Assembly (NCBI GenBank): GCA_963665525.1
Contig: OY762280.1
Coordinates: 620,001 to 684,000 of the forward strand
DNA length: 64,000 bases
Direction of reading: 5' to 3'
From: UBA12077 sp963665525
GTDB taxonomy: Bacteria; Bacteroidota; Bacteroidia; Bacteroidales; UBA12077
Shown here: positions 51,792 through 59,853 of the stretch, piece after piece
How positions within the stretch are numbered: position 1 is the first letter of the stretch
How the letters are laid out: the number at the start of each line of letters is the position of its first letter
Made by a program: the position numbers and the translations under genes
Notes under the pieces: model-generated
Databases searched by the model: none
Seen by the model: only the letters and a program-made list of their open reading frames with translations
What the model was told of the DNA's origin: nothing

Positions 51792-53084
51792 TTAAAATAG
51801 TTGATCTAATACTTCTTTTACAGTTTCTACACTTGGATTGATATCGAAAATATGCTTTGGTTTAAGATAAACCACATTGTTTTCGCGTTTAAACTTTTCT
51901 TCACCACCACCAGTGATATTAAGCATAATTAAATCATCTTTTTTTACGGTACCATCATTTACCGCTTTAATTAAGGTAGCTGTTGCTACTGCTGATGCTG
52001 GATGAATATCATTTCCTTCTAATTCTTCAAAAAGTTTACCTGCTTCAGAAAGTTCTTCGTTGTTTGATGTAAGAACATCACCGCCGGCATCTTTCATAGC
52101 ATCATATAAACCACCAATAATTGAGTATGGAGGTTTTCTATTTGATAATACTTTGGCAATAATAGTTTCAACTTGCTTTCGAGCTTGATCATCATCCATA
52201 GGTAATATTGCTCTGGAGTCTGCTCTCCATGCTTCTTGTAAAATGACAAAAGGTTCGTTTTGCGAAACCATTAGTTTCATTTTATTATTTCCAAAACGTC
52301 CGTCTTCAATTAAGCGTATGTTAGCTTCCCAGGCTGCAATTGCACCAGTTCCGCTACCAACGGCTTGGAAATAGTAATCCGGAATTTTACCTATCTCATG
52401 AACAGCAGACAGCATTGTTGTTCCCATACCATCGCGTCGAGCAACATTTTTTGCTCCTCCTTCGGCAAAGAAATTATCTAGTTGGCATGCCAGGTTCGAT
52501 AAATGAATAGCATCGAAGTAATCACTTCCACTTTTAGTTACTACAAGCTTAACGCAATCGTTTATTGGTTTATTAAACCATAAAGCATCAATATTATCTT
52601 CAGGTACGCATAGCAATAAAGGAATATTATTATCGGAACATACATGAGCAAAAGCTCTTGCAGTATTCCCTGCCGATGCAACAACCAATACTTTTTTCTC
52701 ATCAGAATCTAAACGTCCACATACAGAATAAGCTTCCGTTTCTTTAAAAGAACAGGTTAAGAAGTTAGCTCCTTTTTCGGGCCAGTATCCACTAAAAGTA
52801 ATGTATAAATTTGATAAACCTAAATGCTTTGCTAAACCTTCACTTTTATATGTAACAGGAGCTGAAGAACCATCTAGCGTTTTATGAACAGGTAACCAGT
52901 CAGCAAAACGGTAAATCCCATGCGAAGAGTCTTTAATATTGATTTGCTTATGCTGGTATATTGCACGAATTAAGGTTGGTTCAGATTCATTTGGTGCATC
53001 CAGAGTCCAGCCTTCATCTTTAAATTGTTTACCTGTATTTACAGATTCTAATAGGTATTCTGTAGCTTTAAATTCTTTTGACAT
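51792..53084 (-). CDS. Cysteate synthase (threonine synthase-like PLP enzyme)
   Basis: I start at 53084 (430 residues, MSKEFKATEYLLES); the frame is open to 53159 but that part is not protein-like. PLP fold-type II enzyme of the threonine synthase family that makes L-cysteate from O-phosphoserine and sulfite. The PLP Lys is K114 in CSFKETEA, the phosphate loop is VGSGTGAIA near residue 240, and ASAGNTARAFA near 141 is typical. The FSGYWPEKGANFLTCSFKETE block is close to that of archaeal cysteate synthases. In Bacteroidota cysteate feeds capnine sulfonolipids. It follows the NtrY-like kinase gene by 74 bases. Confidence 0.82.
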   Translation of the reverse strand: MSKEFKATEYLLESVNTGKQFKDEGWTLDAPNESEPTLIRAIYQHKQINIKDSSHGIYRFADWLPVHKTLDGSSAPVTYKSEGLAKHLGLSNLYITFSGYWPEKGANFLTCSFKETEAYSVCGRLDSDEKKVLVVASAGNTARAFAHVCSDNNIPLLLCVPEDNIDALWFNKPINDCVKLVVTKSGSDYFDAIHLSNLACQLDNFFAEGGAKNVARRDGMGTTMLSAVHEIGKIPDYYFQAVGSGTGAIAAWEANIRLIEDGRFGNNKMKLMVSQNEPFVILQEAWRADSRAILPMDDDQARKQVETIIAKVLSNRKPPYSIIGGLYDAMKDAGGDVLTSNNEELSEAGKLFEELEGNDIHPASAVATATLIKAVNDGTVKKDDLIMLNITGGGEEKFKRENNVVYLKPKHIFDINPSVETVKEVLDQLF

Positions 53085-53158
53085 TTTAATAACTTTAATT
53101 ATTCGATCGGTAAAAATATAAAAAAATGAATGGTTTACTGAACAAAATATAGAAATCA

Positions 53159-54505
53159 TTAAAGATGAATAGTAAATGTGCTTCCTTTTTGATATTCCGA
53201 TTTTACTTTTAATTCTCCCTTATGCATGTATATTATCATTTTAGAATAATACAAGCCAATACCTGTGCCATTCTTTTTCGTGGTAAAAAACGGAATAAAT
53301 ATATCTTTTAAATCTTCGTTTTTTATCCCGTTTCCGTTATCTGTAACAGATATGATAGTTTCGTTTTTAGGGTTTGCTATTTTGATTTTGATAACCGGAT
53401 TTGCTTGATCCTGAACTGCATCTATAGCATTACTAATAAGATTTATTAAAACCTGTGTAATAAGTGATTTGTCAGCAAATAAAGAACATTGTAAATTGCC
53501 TTTTACTTCAAATTTTATTTTCTTTTCCAAGAATGACTCTTTAAATAAAATTTTAGTTTCATCAAGAATGTTGTGTATATTGAAATGTGTAAACTGAGGT
53601 TCTGGTATTTTATAAAGTTTTCTATATGAATTAACAAAATGCATTAAGCCTTGTACTCTGTTATTCATAGCCTGTAAGCCTAAGAAAGTATTATCGATGT
53701 CTTGTTCCGATAACTCAGTAACACTTATAGCTGTTTGGTCTTTATTAAACATTTCGAACAGGGAATAGGCGAGTGTTTTCATAGGAGTTACTGAATTCAT
53801 AATCTCATGTGTAATAACATGCATGAGTTTTTTCCATGCTTCAAGTTCTTCTTTATCTAATTCGGCAGAGATATTTTGAAAAGATGCAACTTTAAGGTTC
53901 TTGCCTCTCAAAATAAATTGATTCTGATGCACAGCAATTTTATGAAGTTCATGTTTGGCTTGTATACTAATAATAAAGCTTTCTTCATGTTCTGAGCGTA
54001 ATTTTTCCGGAAGTTCTGGATTAGATTCTTTTAGCTTGTGAATATTTTCAAGGTTAATAACTTTAAATATGTTTTGAGCAGCTTGATTAATAAGCTCAAT
54101 TTTACCTGTGCTGTTAAATACAATAATTCCTGATCCTGATTGGTTTACAGCTGTTTTAAACAGGTGAAACTGTTCTTCTTTTTCAATCTTTATCGTTTTT
54201 ATTTTATTGTTTAAATAACGTAATATGTTATTAAATTCTTTGCCGAAGGCATTTTTTGATTCTGGTAAAGAAATATAATCATCTTCCTTAAGCTTAAAAG
54301 TAAAATTCTTGATAATATGAGTGGTTTTATATAAGAATCTAAACAAGATAAATACGGATAAAATCCATGTCAGAAATAAAATATAACGTGAAATTAGCAA
54401 ATCGGCATTTGTAAATGACCAAAATGCAAAAGCTCCAAGGATACAGCTTAATATTAGGTTTAATAAAAGACGAAAATAGAATTTATTAAATACCATATTT
54501 TTCAA
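53159..54505 (-). CDS. NtrY-like sensor histidine kinase
   Basis: 448 residues with two N-terminal membrane helices (about 10-32 and 37-60), a HAMP-like linker, a PAS domain (about 105-200; VFNSTGKIELINQAAQNIF), a HisKA domain with His233 in HVITHEIMNSVTP, and the HATPase domain (LINLISNAIDAVQ, VTDNGNGIKNEDL, KNGTGIGLYYSKMII). The HEIMNS form is typical of NtrY-type kinases. Overlaps the upstream regulator by 20 bases. The signal is unknown. The next gene downstream is cysteate synthase, possibly in the same transcript. Confidence 0.9.
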   Translation of the reverse strand: MKNMVFNKFYFRLLLNLILSCILGAFAFWSFTNADLLISRYILFLTWILSVFILFRFLYKTTHIIKNFTFKLKEDDYISLPESKNAFGKEFNNILRYLNNKIKTIKIEKEEQFHLFKTAVNQSGSGIIVFNSTGKIELINQAAQNIFKVINLENIHKLKESNPELPEKLRSEHEESFIISIQAKHELHKIAVHQNQFILRGKNLKVASFQNISAELDKEELEAWKKLMHVITHEIMNSVTPMKTLAYSLFEMFNKDQTAISVTELSEQDIDNTFLGLQAMNNRVQGLMHFVNSYRKLYKIPEPQFTHFNIHNILDETKILFKESFLEKKIKFEVKGNLQCSLFADKSLITQVLINLISNAIDAVQDQANPVIKIKIANPKNETIISVTDNGNGIKNEDLKDIFIPFFTTKKNGTGIGLYYSKMIIYMHKGELKVKSEYQKGSTFTIHL

Positions 54506-55868
54506 TTTTATTATAAAGTGTTCTTCTTGAAATACCTAGTATTTCAGCAGCTTTCGTGTAATTACCTTTTGAAATATTTATTGCCTTTTGAATTAATAAT
54601 TTTTCATTACTTTCAAGCTTTAGGTCTTTAGAATTATTGGAATTATGAAAAGAACTGTTTGAATTAGTATCGAAGTAGAAATCAGATATTTTAAGAATAT
54701 TTCCTTCACTTAAAATAACAGCTCGTTCAGTTGCATGTTTTAATTCACGAATATTACCTGGCCAGTTGTAATTTAATAATCTATTAATGAGTTTATTAGA
54801 GATTGTGAGTTCTTGTTTGTTATATTTCCATTTGTATTTTTTAAAATAGAAATCAAAAAGCATCGGAATATCTTCTTTACGATCTCTTAAAGCTGGTAGC
54901 TCAATTTTAATTGTATTTAATCGGTATAGTAAATCTTCTCTGAATTTGTTCTTTTTAATATAGTTTTTAAGATTAGCATTAGTGGCAGAAATTATCCGAA
55001 CATCTAGATCTATAGTTTTAGTACTTCCCACAGGAGCTATTTCTTTACGTTGAATAGCAGATAGAATTTTGGCTTGTTGCTCCATGTTTAGATTAGCAAT
55101 TTCGTCAAGAAATATAGTACCTTCACTAGCAGCTTCGAACCATCCTTTTTTATTATATAATGCATTTGTAAAGGCTCCTTTAATGTAGCCAAACATTTCA
55201 CTTTCAAAAAGACTGGGAGTTAAAGTTCCTAAATCTACTGTAATAAAAGCTTTGTTATTTCTGTTGCTAAGTTGATGAATATGCTTGGCAATTAATTCTT
55301 TCCCTGTTCCGTTTTCTCCGGTAATTAAAATATTAGCATCTGTTGGTGCAATTTTTTCAATTGTTTGCCAAATACCTTTCATTTGAGGAGAAACACTTTT
55401 AATAAATTCAGGTTTTAAAGAAGTTTGTTGTGCTAATTGCTTGTTTTTTTCTTCGAGCAATCTTACTTTTTTATTTGATTCGTATAGTTTACTGGCACGT
55501 AAAACTGTAGTTAATAATTGTTCTTCCTCCCAAGGTTTTTCAATAAAATCGGCAGCGCCATTTTGTATAGCTTGTACTGCTAGTTTTACTGCTCCGTAAG
55601 CAGTAACACAAATTACAATTGAATCGGGTTTTGTTTTTAGAATTTCGCTTAACCAAAATAATCCTTCATTTCCGGTTCTTGCTCCGGATTTAAAATTCAT
55701 ATCTAAAATAATTAAATCAAAATCATGATTTTGTATGGTGTGGTGAAGATTTGTAGGAGCATTTAAAGTAAATATCTCATGCACATATTTTCGTAAAAAG
55801 ATTTTAAGTGCTATTAAAATCTCTTCATTATCATCTATAATTAATATTTTATTTAATTTTTGTTTCAT
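54486..55868 (-). CDS. Sigma-54-dependent response regulator (NtrC-like)
   Basis: 460 residues: receiver with Asp56 in LIILDMNFKSG, an AAA+ domain with Walker A GENGTGKELIA (about 180-190), the sigma-54-contacting loop GAFTNA (N235 where GAFTGA has Gly), Walker B GTIFLDEIANL, the WPGNIRELKH block, and a Fis-type HTH (AAEILGISRRTLYNKIEKYGI split here). It activates sigma-54 promoters with the kinase as partner. It is divergent from a FtsX-type permease (169-base gap), a likely target. I could not find a clear TGGCAC-N5-TTGC promoter there. Confidence 0.9.
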   Translation of the reverse strand: MKQKLNKILIIDDNEEILIALKIFLRKYVHEIFTLNAPTNLHHTIQNHDFDLIILDMNFKSGARTGNEGLFWLSEILKTKPDSIVICVTAYGAVKLAVQAIQNGAADFIEKPWEEEQLLTTVLRASKLYESNKKVRLLEEKNKQLAQQTSLKPEFIKSVSPQMKGIWQTIEKIAPTDANILITGENGTGKELIAKHIHQLSNRNNKAFITVDLGTLTPSLFESEMFGYIKGAFTNALYNKKGWFEAASEGTIFLDEIANLNMEQQAKILSAIQRKEIAPVGSTKTIDLDVRIISATNANLKNYIKKNKFREDLLYRLNTIKIELPALRDRKEDIPMLFDFYFKKYKWKYNKQELTISNKLINRLLNYNWPGNIRELKHATERAVILSEGNILKISDFYFDTNSNSSFHNSNNSKDLKLESNEKLLIQKAINISKGNYTKAAEILGISRRTLYNKIEKYGI

Positions 55869-55922
55869 ATTTATAACTTGAAAAGTAAATATAAAGAATG
55901 TGAATATTATTTACATTAAAGT

Positions 55923-55937
55923 GTGCAAAATATGCAC
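55923..55937. promoter_or_regulatory. Inverted repeat in the NtrC-permease gap
   Basis: GTGCAAAATATGCAC: GTGCA and TGCAC are exact complements around AAATA. It lies in the gap shared by the NtrC-like regulator gene and the permease gene, where an enhancer for a sigma-54 activator would be expected. The order of the arms is the reverse of the enteric NtrC site, so binding by the NtrC-like protein is only a suggestion. Confidence 0.35.
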
Positions 55938-56037
55938 GTTTTTTTATGTGATGCGTATGTAATTGACATCTAATCAGGGTATAGTGTTTTTGGCATTGTT
56001 TGTGGCTAATAAATATAATTAACTCAAACATCAAATT

Positions 56038-58398
56038 ATGAAAATAGCATATTATTTTAAATGGGCTTTCAAGCAAATAAGAATATCAACTTTACAGTTT
56101 TTTATTAATATTTTGGGATTATCGATTGGTTTTACGGTAATTGCCTTGATCTTTTTATATGTTAATCATCAAAAAAACTTCGATAATTTTCATAGTAAAA
56201 TTGATCGAATATATAGATTAGAAGATGGATTTGGAGGAATTACTCCCGCACCATATTTACCATTTGTTTTGGAATCGATATCTGAAATAGAGAGTGGTTG
56301 CAGATTTGGAAATTTAAAAGTATTAGTTCATTATCAGCCAGAAAACGAAGTAGATATTAGAAAAGGGGTATATACCAGAACATTAATGGCAGATTCTTCT
56401 TTTTGCAGAATTTTTAATTATCCGCTTTTAAGAGGTAATTTGAAAGATGCTATTAATAATCCTAATAGCATTCTTATTACCGAATCGCAAAGTAAACTTA
56501 TTTTTGGGAATGAGGATCCGATGAATAAGATTGTTACTTTCGATGGTGATCAAGAATTAATTGTTAAGGGGATTTTAAAGGATTTACCTCACAATTCATC
56601 CATTAAATTTAATGCCATAGTTTTATTTGATTTTTATAAAACCTATTATCACAATCCAGACTTTCTTGAGGCATGGTATAGGTGGAATTATGAGACTTTT
56701 ATTTTAATTAATAAAGAGGTAAGTCCTGATGTTGTAAAAGCACGTATTGATAGTTTAAATGTGCAGAGATATATTAATGTTTATGATGTTAAACCTGAAG
56801 AGGCTGAATCGGATATAACATTAAGAAGTTATTCTAATATTTATATTTCTGATATGACAATGGATAGGCATCTGCATGGAAACAAAAAGCAAATTCTTAT
56901 TTTTAGCATTATTGCATTGTTTGTACTTGTTATTGCTTGTATAAATTATATAAATATATCGGTTTCGATGGCCTCTAAAAGATTTATGACTTTTGGAATA
57001 AATAAACTGTCGGGAGCTACACGAAGAAACCTTATTCAGTTAATATTAACAGAAAGTATATTTATATCGTTTATTTCAGTGATAATATCTGTTCTTTTTG
57101 TAGAGTTTTCTCTTCCGTTTTTTAGAAAGTTGATCGATTTGGAAATACAAATTCCTTATTCTGTAAGTTTAATTTTTGTTGTTTTTATTGGCGTACCTAT
57201 AATTCTTGGATTTATAGCTGGAATTGCTCCATCAATTTATGTTAGCAGGCTAAATATTATTCAAATATTAAAAGGCGAAATTGTTAAGGGAAAATCAAAT
57301 GCAATTTTTAGAAAAGCTTTAATTATCATACAATTTAGTATATCTGTTTTTTTAATTGCTGGAACATTATTGGTAAAAAAACAATTAGATTTTATTACCA
57401 GTTTTGATCCGGGATATGAAATGAAACAAATCATGTATTCTCCGATTAATAATTTAATTTCTGATCATTTTGACGTATTTAAATCACGTGTAACAGAGAA
57501 TCCTGATATTCTTGATGTGACAAGATGTAATTCGGTGTTAACACAACATGGTACAGTTTGGACAGTTAATGATGGAGAGGGAAAAAGTATAACCGTGCCT
57601 GATATTGTTGTTGATGAGAACTTTTTTAACTTTTTTGGAATAGATATAATATCCGGCAGAGGATTTATTGCAGATGATATTCTACGAAACGAAAGATTAA
57701 TTATTACCAATGAAAGTTTAGCAAAATGGTATGGTGGCATCGATACGGTTTATTCAAAAAGAATTTACGATTATGAAATTGTTGGAGTAGCTAAAGATAT
57801 ACAAATTCAGTCTTTACATGAACTGTCAACACCTGCAACCTATTCATATAGTCCTAAAAGTACATATTATGTGTATTTAAAGATAAGAAGTAAAAACTAT
57901 CAGAAGGCTATTGATCATATTTCTAAAGTGTGGAATGATATTGCTCCGCAATTTCCTTTTATATATGACTTTTTAGAAGATGATTTTAAATACTTATACA
58001 AATCAGAAATTCAGTTTGGGAAAGTATTTTTCATATTTGGGGTACTATCCATTTTTATAGCTTGCTTGGGGCTTTTTGCCATGTCGTCGTTTATTGCAAT
58101 AAAAAGAACAAAAGAAATTGGCATACGAAAATCTCATGGAGCAACAATACGACAAATAATATTACTTTTATCAAAAGAATTCGTTGGTTTGATAATTATC
58201 TCTAACATAATTGCCATTCCAGTCTCTTGGTTTTATATGAATAATTGGTTAAATAGATTTGCTTATAAAACCGATCTTTCAATATGGATATATTCAGTTG
58301 CAGCTATTATCTCATTAATAATTGCTTTCAGTACAATATTATATCATACAGTTTTGATCGCTCGAAAAAACCCCGTTGATTCTTTGAGGTATGAATAA
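56038..58398 (+). CDS. FtsX/MacB-type ABC transporter permease
   Basis: 786 residues, the same duplicated design as the gene at 43012 but clearly diverged. First helix (about 20-42), periplasmic domain (about 43-250), FtsX helices with VIACINYINISVSMASKR and INKLSGATRRNLIQ, then a second copy ending in ACLGLFAMSSFIAIKRTKEIGIRKSHGAT and SLRYE. No ATPase gene adjacent. It is divergent from the NtrC/NtrY operon and a probable target of it. The half-size gene at 58716 resembles its C-terminal half. Confidence 0.9.
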   Translation: MKIAYYFKWAFKQIRISTLQFFINILGLSIGFTVIALIFLYVNHQKNFDNFHSKIDRIYRLEDGFGGITPAPYLPFVLESISEIESGCRFGNLKVLVHYQPENEVDIRKGVYTRTLMADSSFCRIFNYPLLRGNLKDAINNPNSILITESQSKLIFGNEDPMNKIVTFDGDQELIVKGILKDLPHNSSIKFNAIVLFDFYKTYYHNPDFLEAWYRWNYETFILINKEVSPDVVKARIDSLNVQRYINVYDVKPEEAESDITLRSYSNIYISDMTMDRHLHGNKKQILIFSIIALFVLVIACINYINISVSMASKRFMTFGINKLSGATRRNLIQLILTESIFISFISVIISVLFVEFSLPFFRKLIDLEIQIPYSVSLIFVVFIGVPIILGFIAGIAPSIYVSRLNIIQILKGEIVKGKSNAIFRKALIIIQFSISVFLIAGTLLVKKQLDFITSFDPGYEMKQIMYSPINNLISDHFDVFKSRVTENPDILDVTRCNSVLTQHGTVWTVNDGEGKSITVPDIVVDENFFNFFGIDIISGRGFIADDILRNERLIITNESLAKWYGGIDTVYSKRIYDYEIVGVAKDIQIQSLHELSTPATYSYSPKSTYYVYLKIRSKNYQKAIDHISKVWNDIAPQFPFIYDFLEDDFKYLYKSEIQFGKVFFIFGVLSIFIACLGLFAMSSFIAIKRTKEIGIRKSHGATIRQIILLLSKEFVGLIIISNIIAIPVSWFYMNNWLNRFAYKTDLSIWIYSVAAIISLIIAFSTILYHTVLIARKNPVDSLRYE

Positions 58399-58428
58399 AA
58401 CAAATTGGTTATTTATAGGAACTAAACC

Positions 58429-58464
58429 TTAAAGAAAAGTTAAGGAATATTAAAGTTTTGTTAA
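58429..58464 (+). promoter_or_regulatory. Second four-part TTAA array, spacing 11/10/11 bp
   Basis: TTAA at 58429, 58440, 58450 and 58461 (CTTAAAG, GTTAAGG, ATTAAAG, GTTAAAT) with exactly the spacing of the array at 40030. It lies 31 bases after the permease stop and about 45 bases before a small terminator, so a promoter for a very short RNA could lie between, or the array may govern the half-permease gene. Confidence 0.5.
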
Positions 58465-58508
58465 ATAGCTAAAATCATGCATCTTGGGTGCAACTATTTT
58501 CATAAATT

Positions 58509-58535
58509 GGAGTCTTTAGAACAGGCTCCTTTTTT
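58509..58535 (+). terminator. Rho-independent terminator after the permease gene
   Basis: GGAGTCT pairs with AGGCTCC (one G-U pair) around TTAGAAC, followed by six T. It may end the permease transcript or a short RNA started near the TTAA array. Confidence 0.7.
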
Positions 58536-58670
58536 ATGGATATCATGTAATAAATTGCCTGATGAATCGTCTTAAAATTAAAATGATGCAATTTGTAATT
58601 ATTTTCAACAATTCAATACTAACATTATACAGTTCATTACAATTCGATGGATTTATAAATAAAAGCAATA

Positions 58671-58678
58671 TACTTTTG
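58671..58678 (+). promoter_or_regulatory. Candidate -7 element for the half-permease gene
   Basis: TACTTTTG, an exact TAnnTTTG match, 38 bases before the start at 58716 and identical to the element before mltG. No clear -33 element. The 317-base gap 58399-58715 otherwise holds the TTAA array and the terminator listed here. Confidence 0.4.
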
Positions 58679-58715
58679 ATTTGAAAATTAATTTGAGATA
58701 ATTCTAAACACATAA

Positions 58716-59783
58716 ATGAGATTTTTTAACAGACATATATCAACTCAATTAATCCTAAAAGTTTTTTTAGCTCTATCGATTGCTGGGATGGTTGTAATTT
58801 TATTATCTGTTAACAGAATGAACACAATTTTAAATGCTGATCTGGGATTTGATAAAGATAGCATAATGAGTGTTAGAACAGAGAAAAGCAATACAGTGCT
58901 GCCGGATTCGTTAGTTTTTTCTTCTATATTACCCGGTTTTAAAGCACAGGAGATGGTTATTGTTAAATCAGAATTTGCAAAACGCGATATTCATATTGCA
59001 TTACAATACATCTCTGATACATATTTTGATTTCTTTCATTATGAAAAGATAAGTGAAAAGACAAGCTTGTTTTTAGATCATGGAGATGCACAACTAATAT
59101 ACATTAACGAGAGTGCAGTTAAATTATTAGGAATAAATCAGGTAGAAGATGCTACAGGGACTATTATTATGGATAAAAATAATAATAAACTCGTTATTTG
59201 TGGAGTTGTTAAAGAACTTCAATCCTTAAATTTAAATCCAAACGAACAAGCAAAAATATATCAATTAACATCAGATCATTTAACATATGCATTTGTTGTT
59301 AGTTCGGAGGCTGAGCCTTTAATTAAAGGGGATTATCCGATGGTAAGCAAATTGGCTTTAATACCTTTTCAGACAAGAATACATAACCATTATAGGTTTT
59401 TAGAAGATATTGTTTACAGTGCTTTCCTTTTTATAAATATCATGATATTATTGATCTGTTTAGGACATATAGGCGTAAAATATGCCTATAATAAGGAAGG
59501 TGAATTATTTAAGGTATTAAGTGTAGGAATTCACGCTCTTACAATAGTAATTTCGAATACATATATATATTTACTTGCGATTGTTGTATTAGTTGTAGGA
59601 CCTTTAGCATGGCTGATACAAAAACTATGGTTAAATGTATTTGAAAACAGAGTAAATTTTGGTCTTATTGATTTATTTATTATTCTATCTATGGCCCTTT
59701 TAACTGTTTATCTCGTGTGTTGCCCCAAGAAGAAATTTGAGGATCAGTTAAAAGGGAAGAAAATTCATTTCAATTCAATATAA
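58716..59783 (+). CDS. Half-size FtsX-type permease relative
   Basis: 355 residues that correspond to the C-terminal half of the duplicated permeases: first helix (about 12-33), a periplasmic domain (IALQYISDTYFDFFHYE, YINESAVKLLGI, VVKELQSLNLN), then three helices (about 233-255, 275-298, 318-340). The conserved KEIGIRKxxGA block of the last FtsX segment is absent, where KEGELFKVLSVGIHALT stands instead. It could be a degenerate duplicate or an accessory subunit of the permease at 56038. The ORF is intact, so I do not call it a pseudogene. Confidence 0.65.
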   Translation: MRFFNRHISTQLILKVFLALSIAGMVVILLSVNRMNTILNADLGFDKDSIMSVRTEKSNTVLPDSLVFSSILPGFKAQEMVIVKSEFAKRDIHIALQYISDTYFDFFHYEKISEKTSLFLDHGDAQLIYINESAVKLLGINQVEDATGTIIMDKNNNKLVICGVVKELQSLNLNPNEQAKIYQLTSDHLTYAFVVSSEAEPLIKGDYPMVSKLALIPFQTRIHNHYRFLEDIVYSAFLFINIMILLICLGHIGVKYAYNKEGELFKVLSVGIHALTIVISNTYIYLLAIVVLVVGPLAWLIQKLWLNVFENRVNFGLIDLFIILSMALLTVYLVCCPKKKFEDQLKGKKIHFNSI

Positions 59784-59819
59784 GTTCACGTTTATAGTTA
59801 TTAAGGGTTAATTTTTTCG

Positions 59820-59847
59820 AGCGAAGCCAATTTGGCTTCGCTTTTTT
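59820..59847 (+). terminator. Rho-independent terminator after the half-permease gene
   Basis: AGCGAAGCC pairs with GGCTTCGCT around AATTT, followed by six T on the plus strand. It lies between the convergent stops at 59783 and 59854. Confidence 0.85.
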
Positions 59848-59853
59848 AAATAA

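Noticed and set aside
55991..56006. TGGCATTGTTTGTGGC as a sigma-54 promoter before the permease gene
   Set aside because: The GG and GC elements are one base off the strict spacing and the -12 part does not match TTGC.
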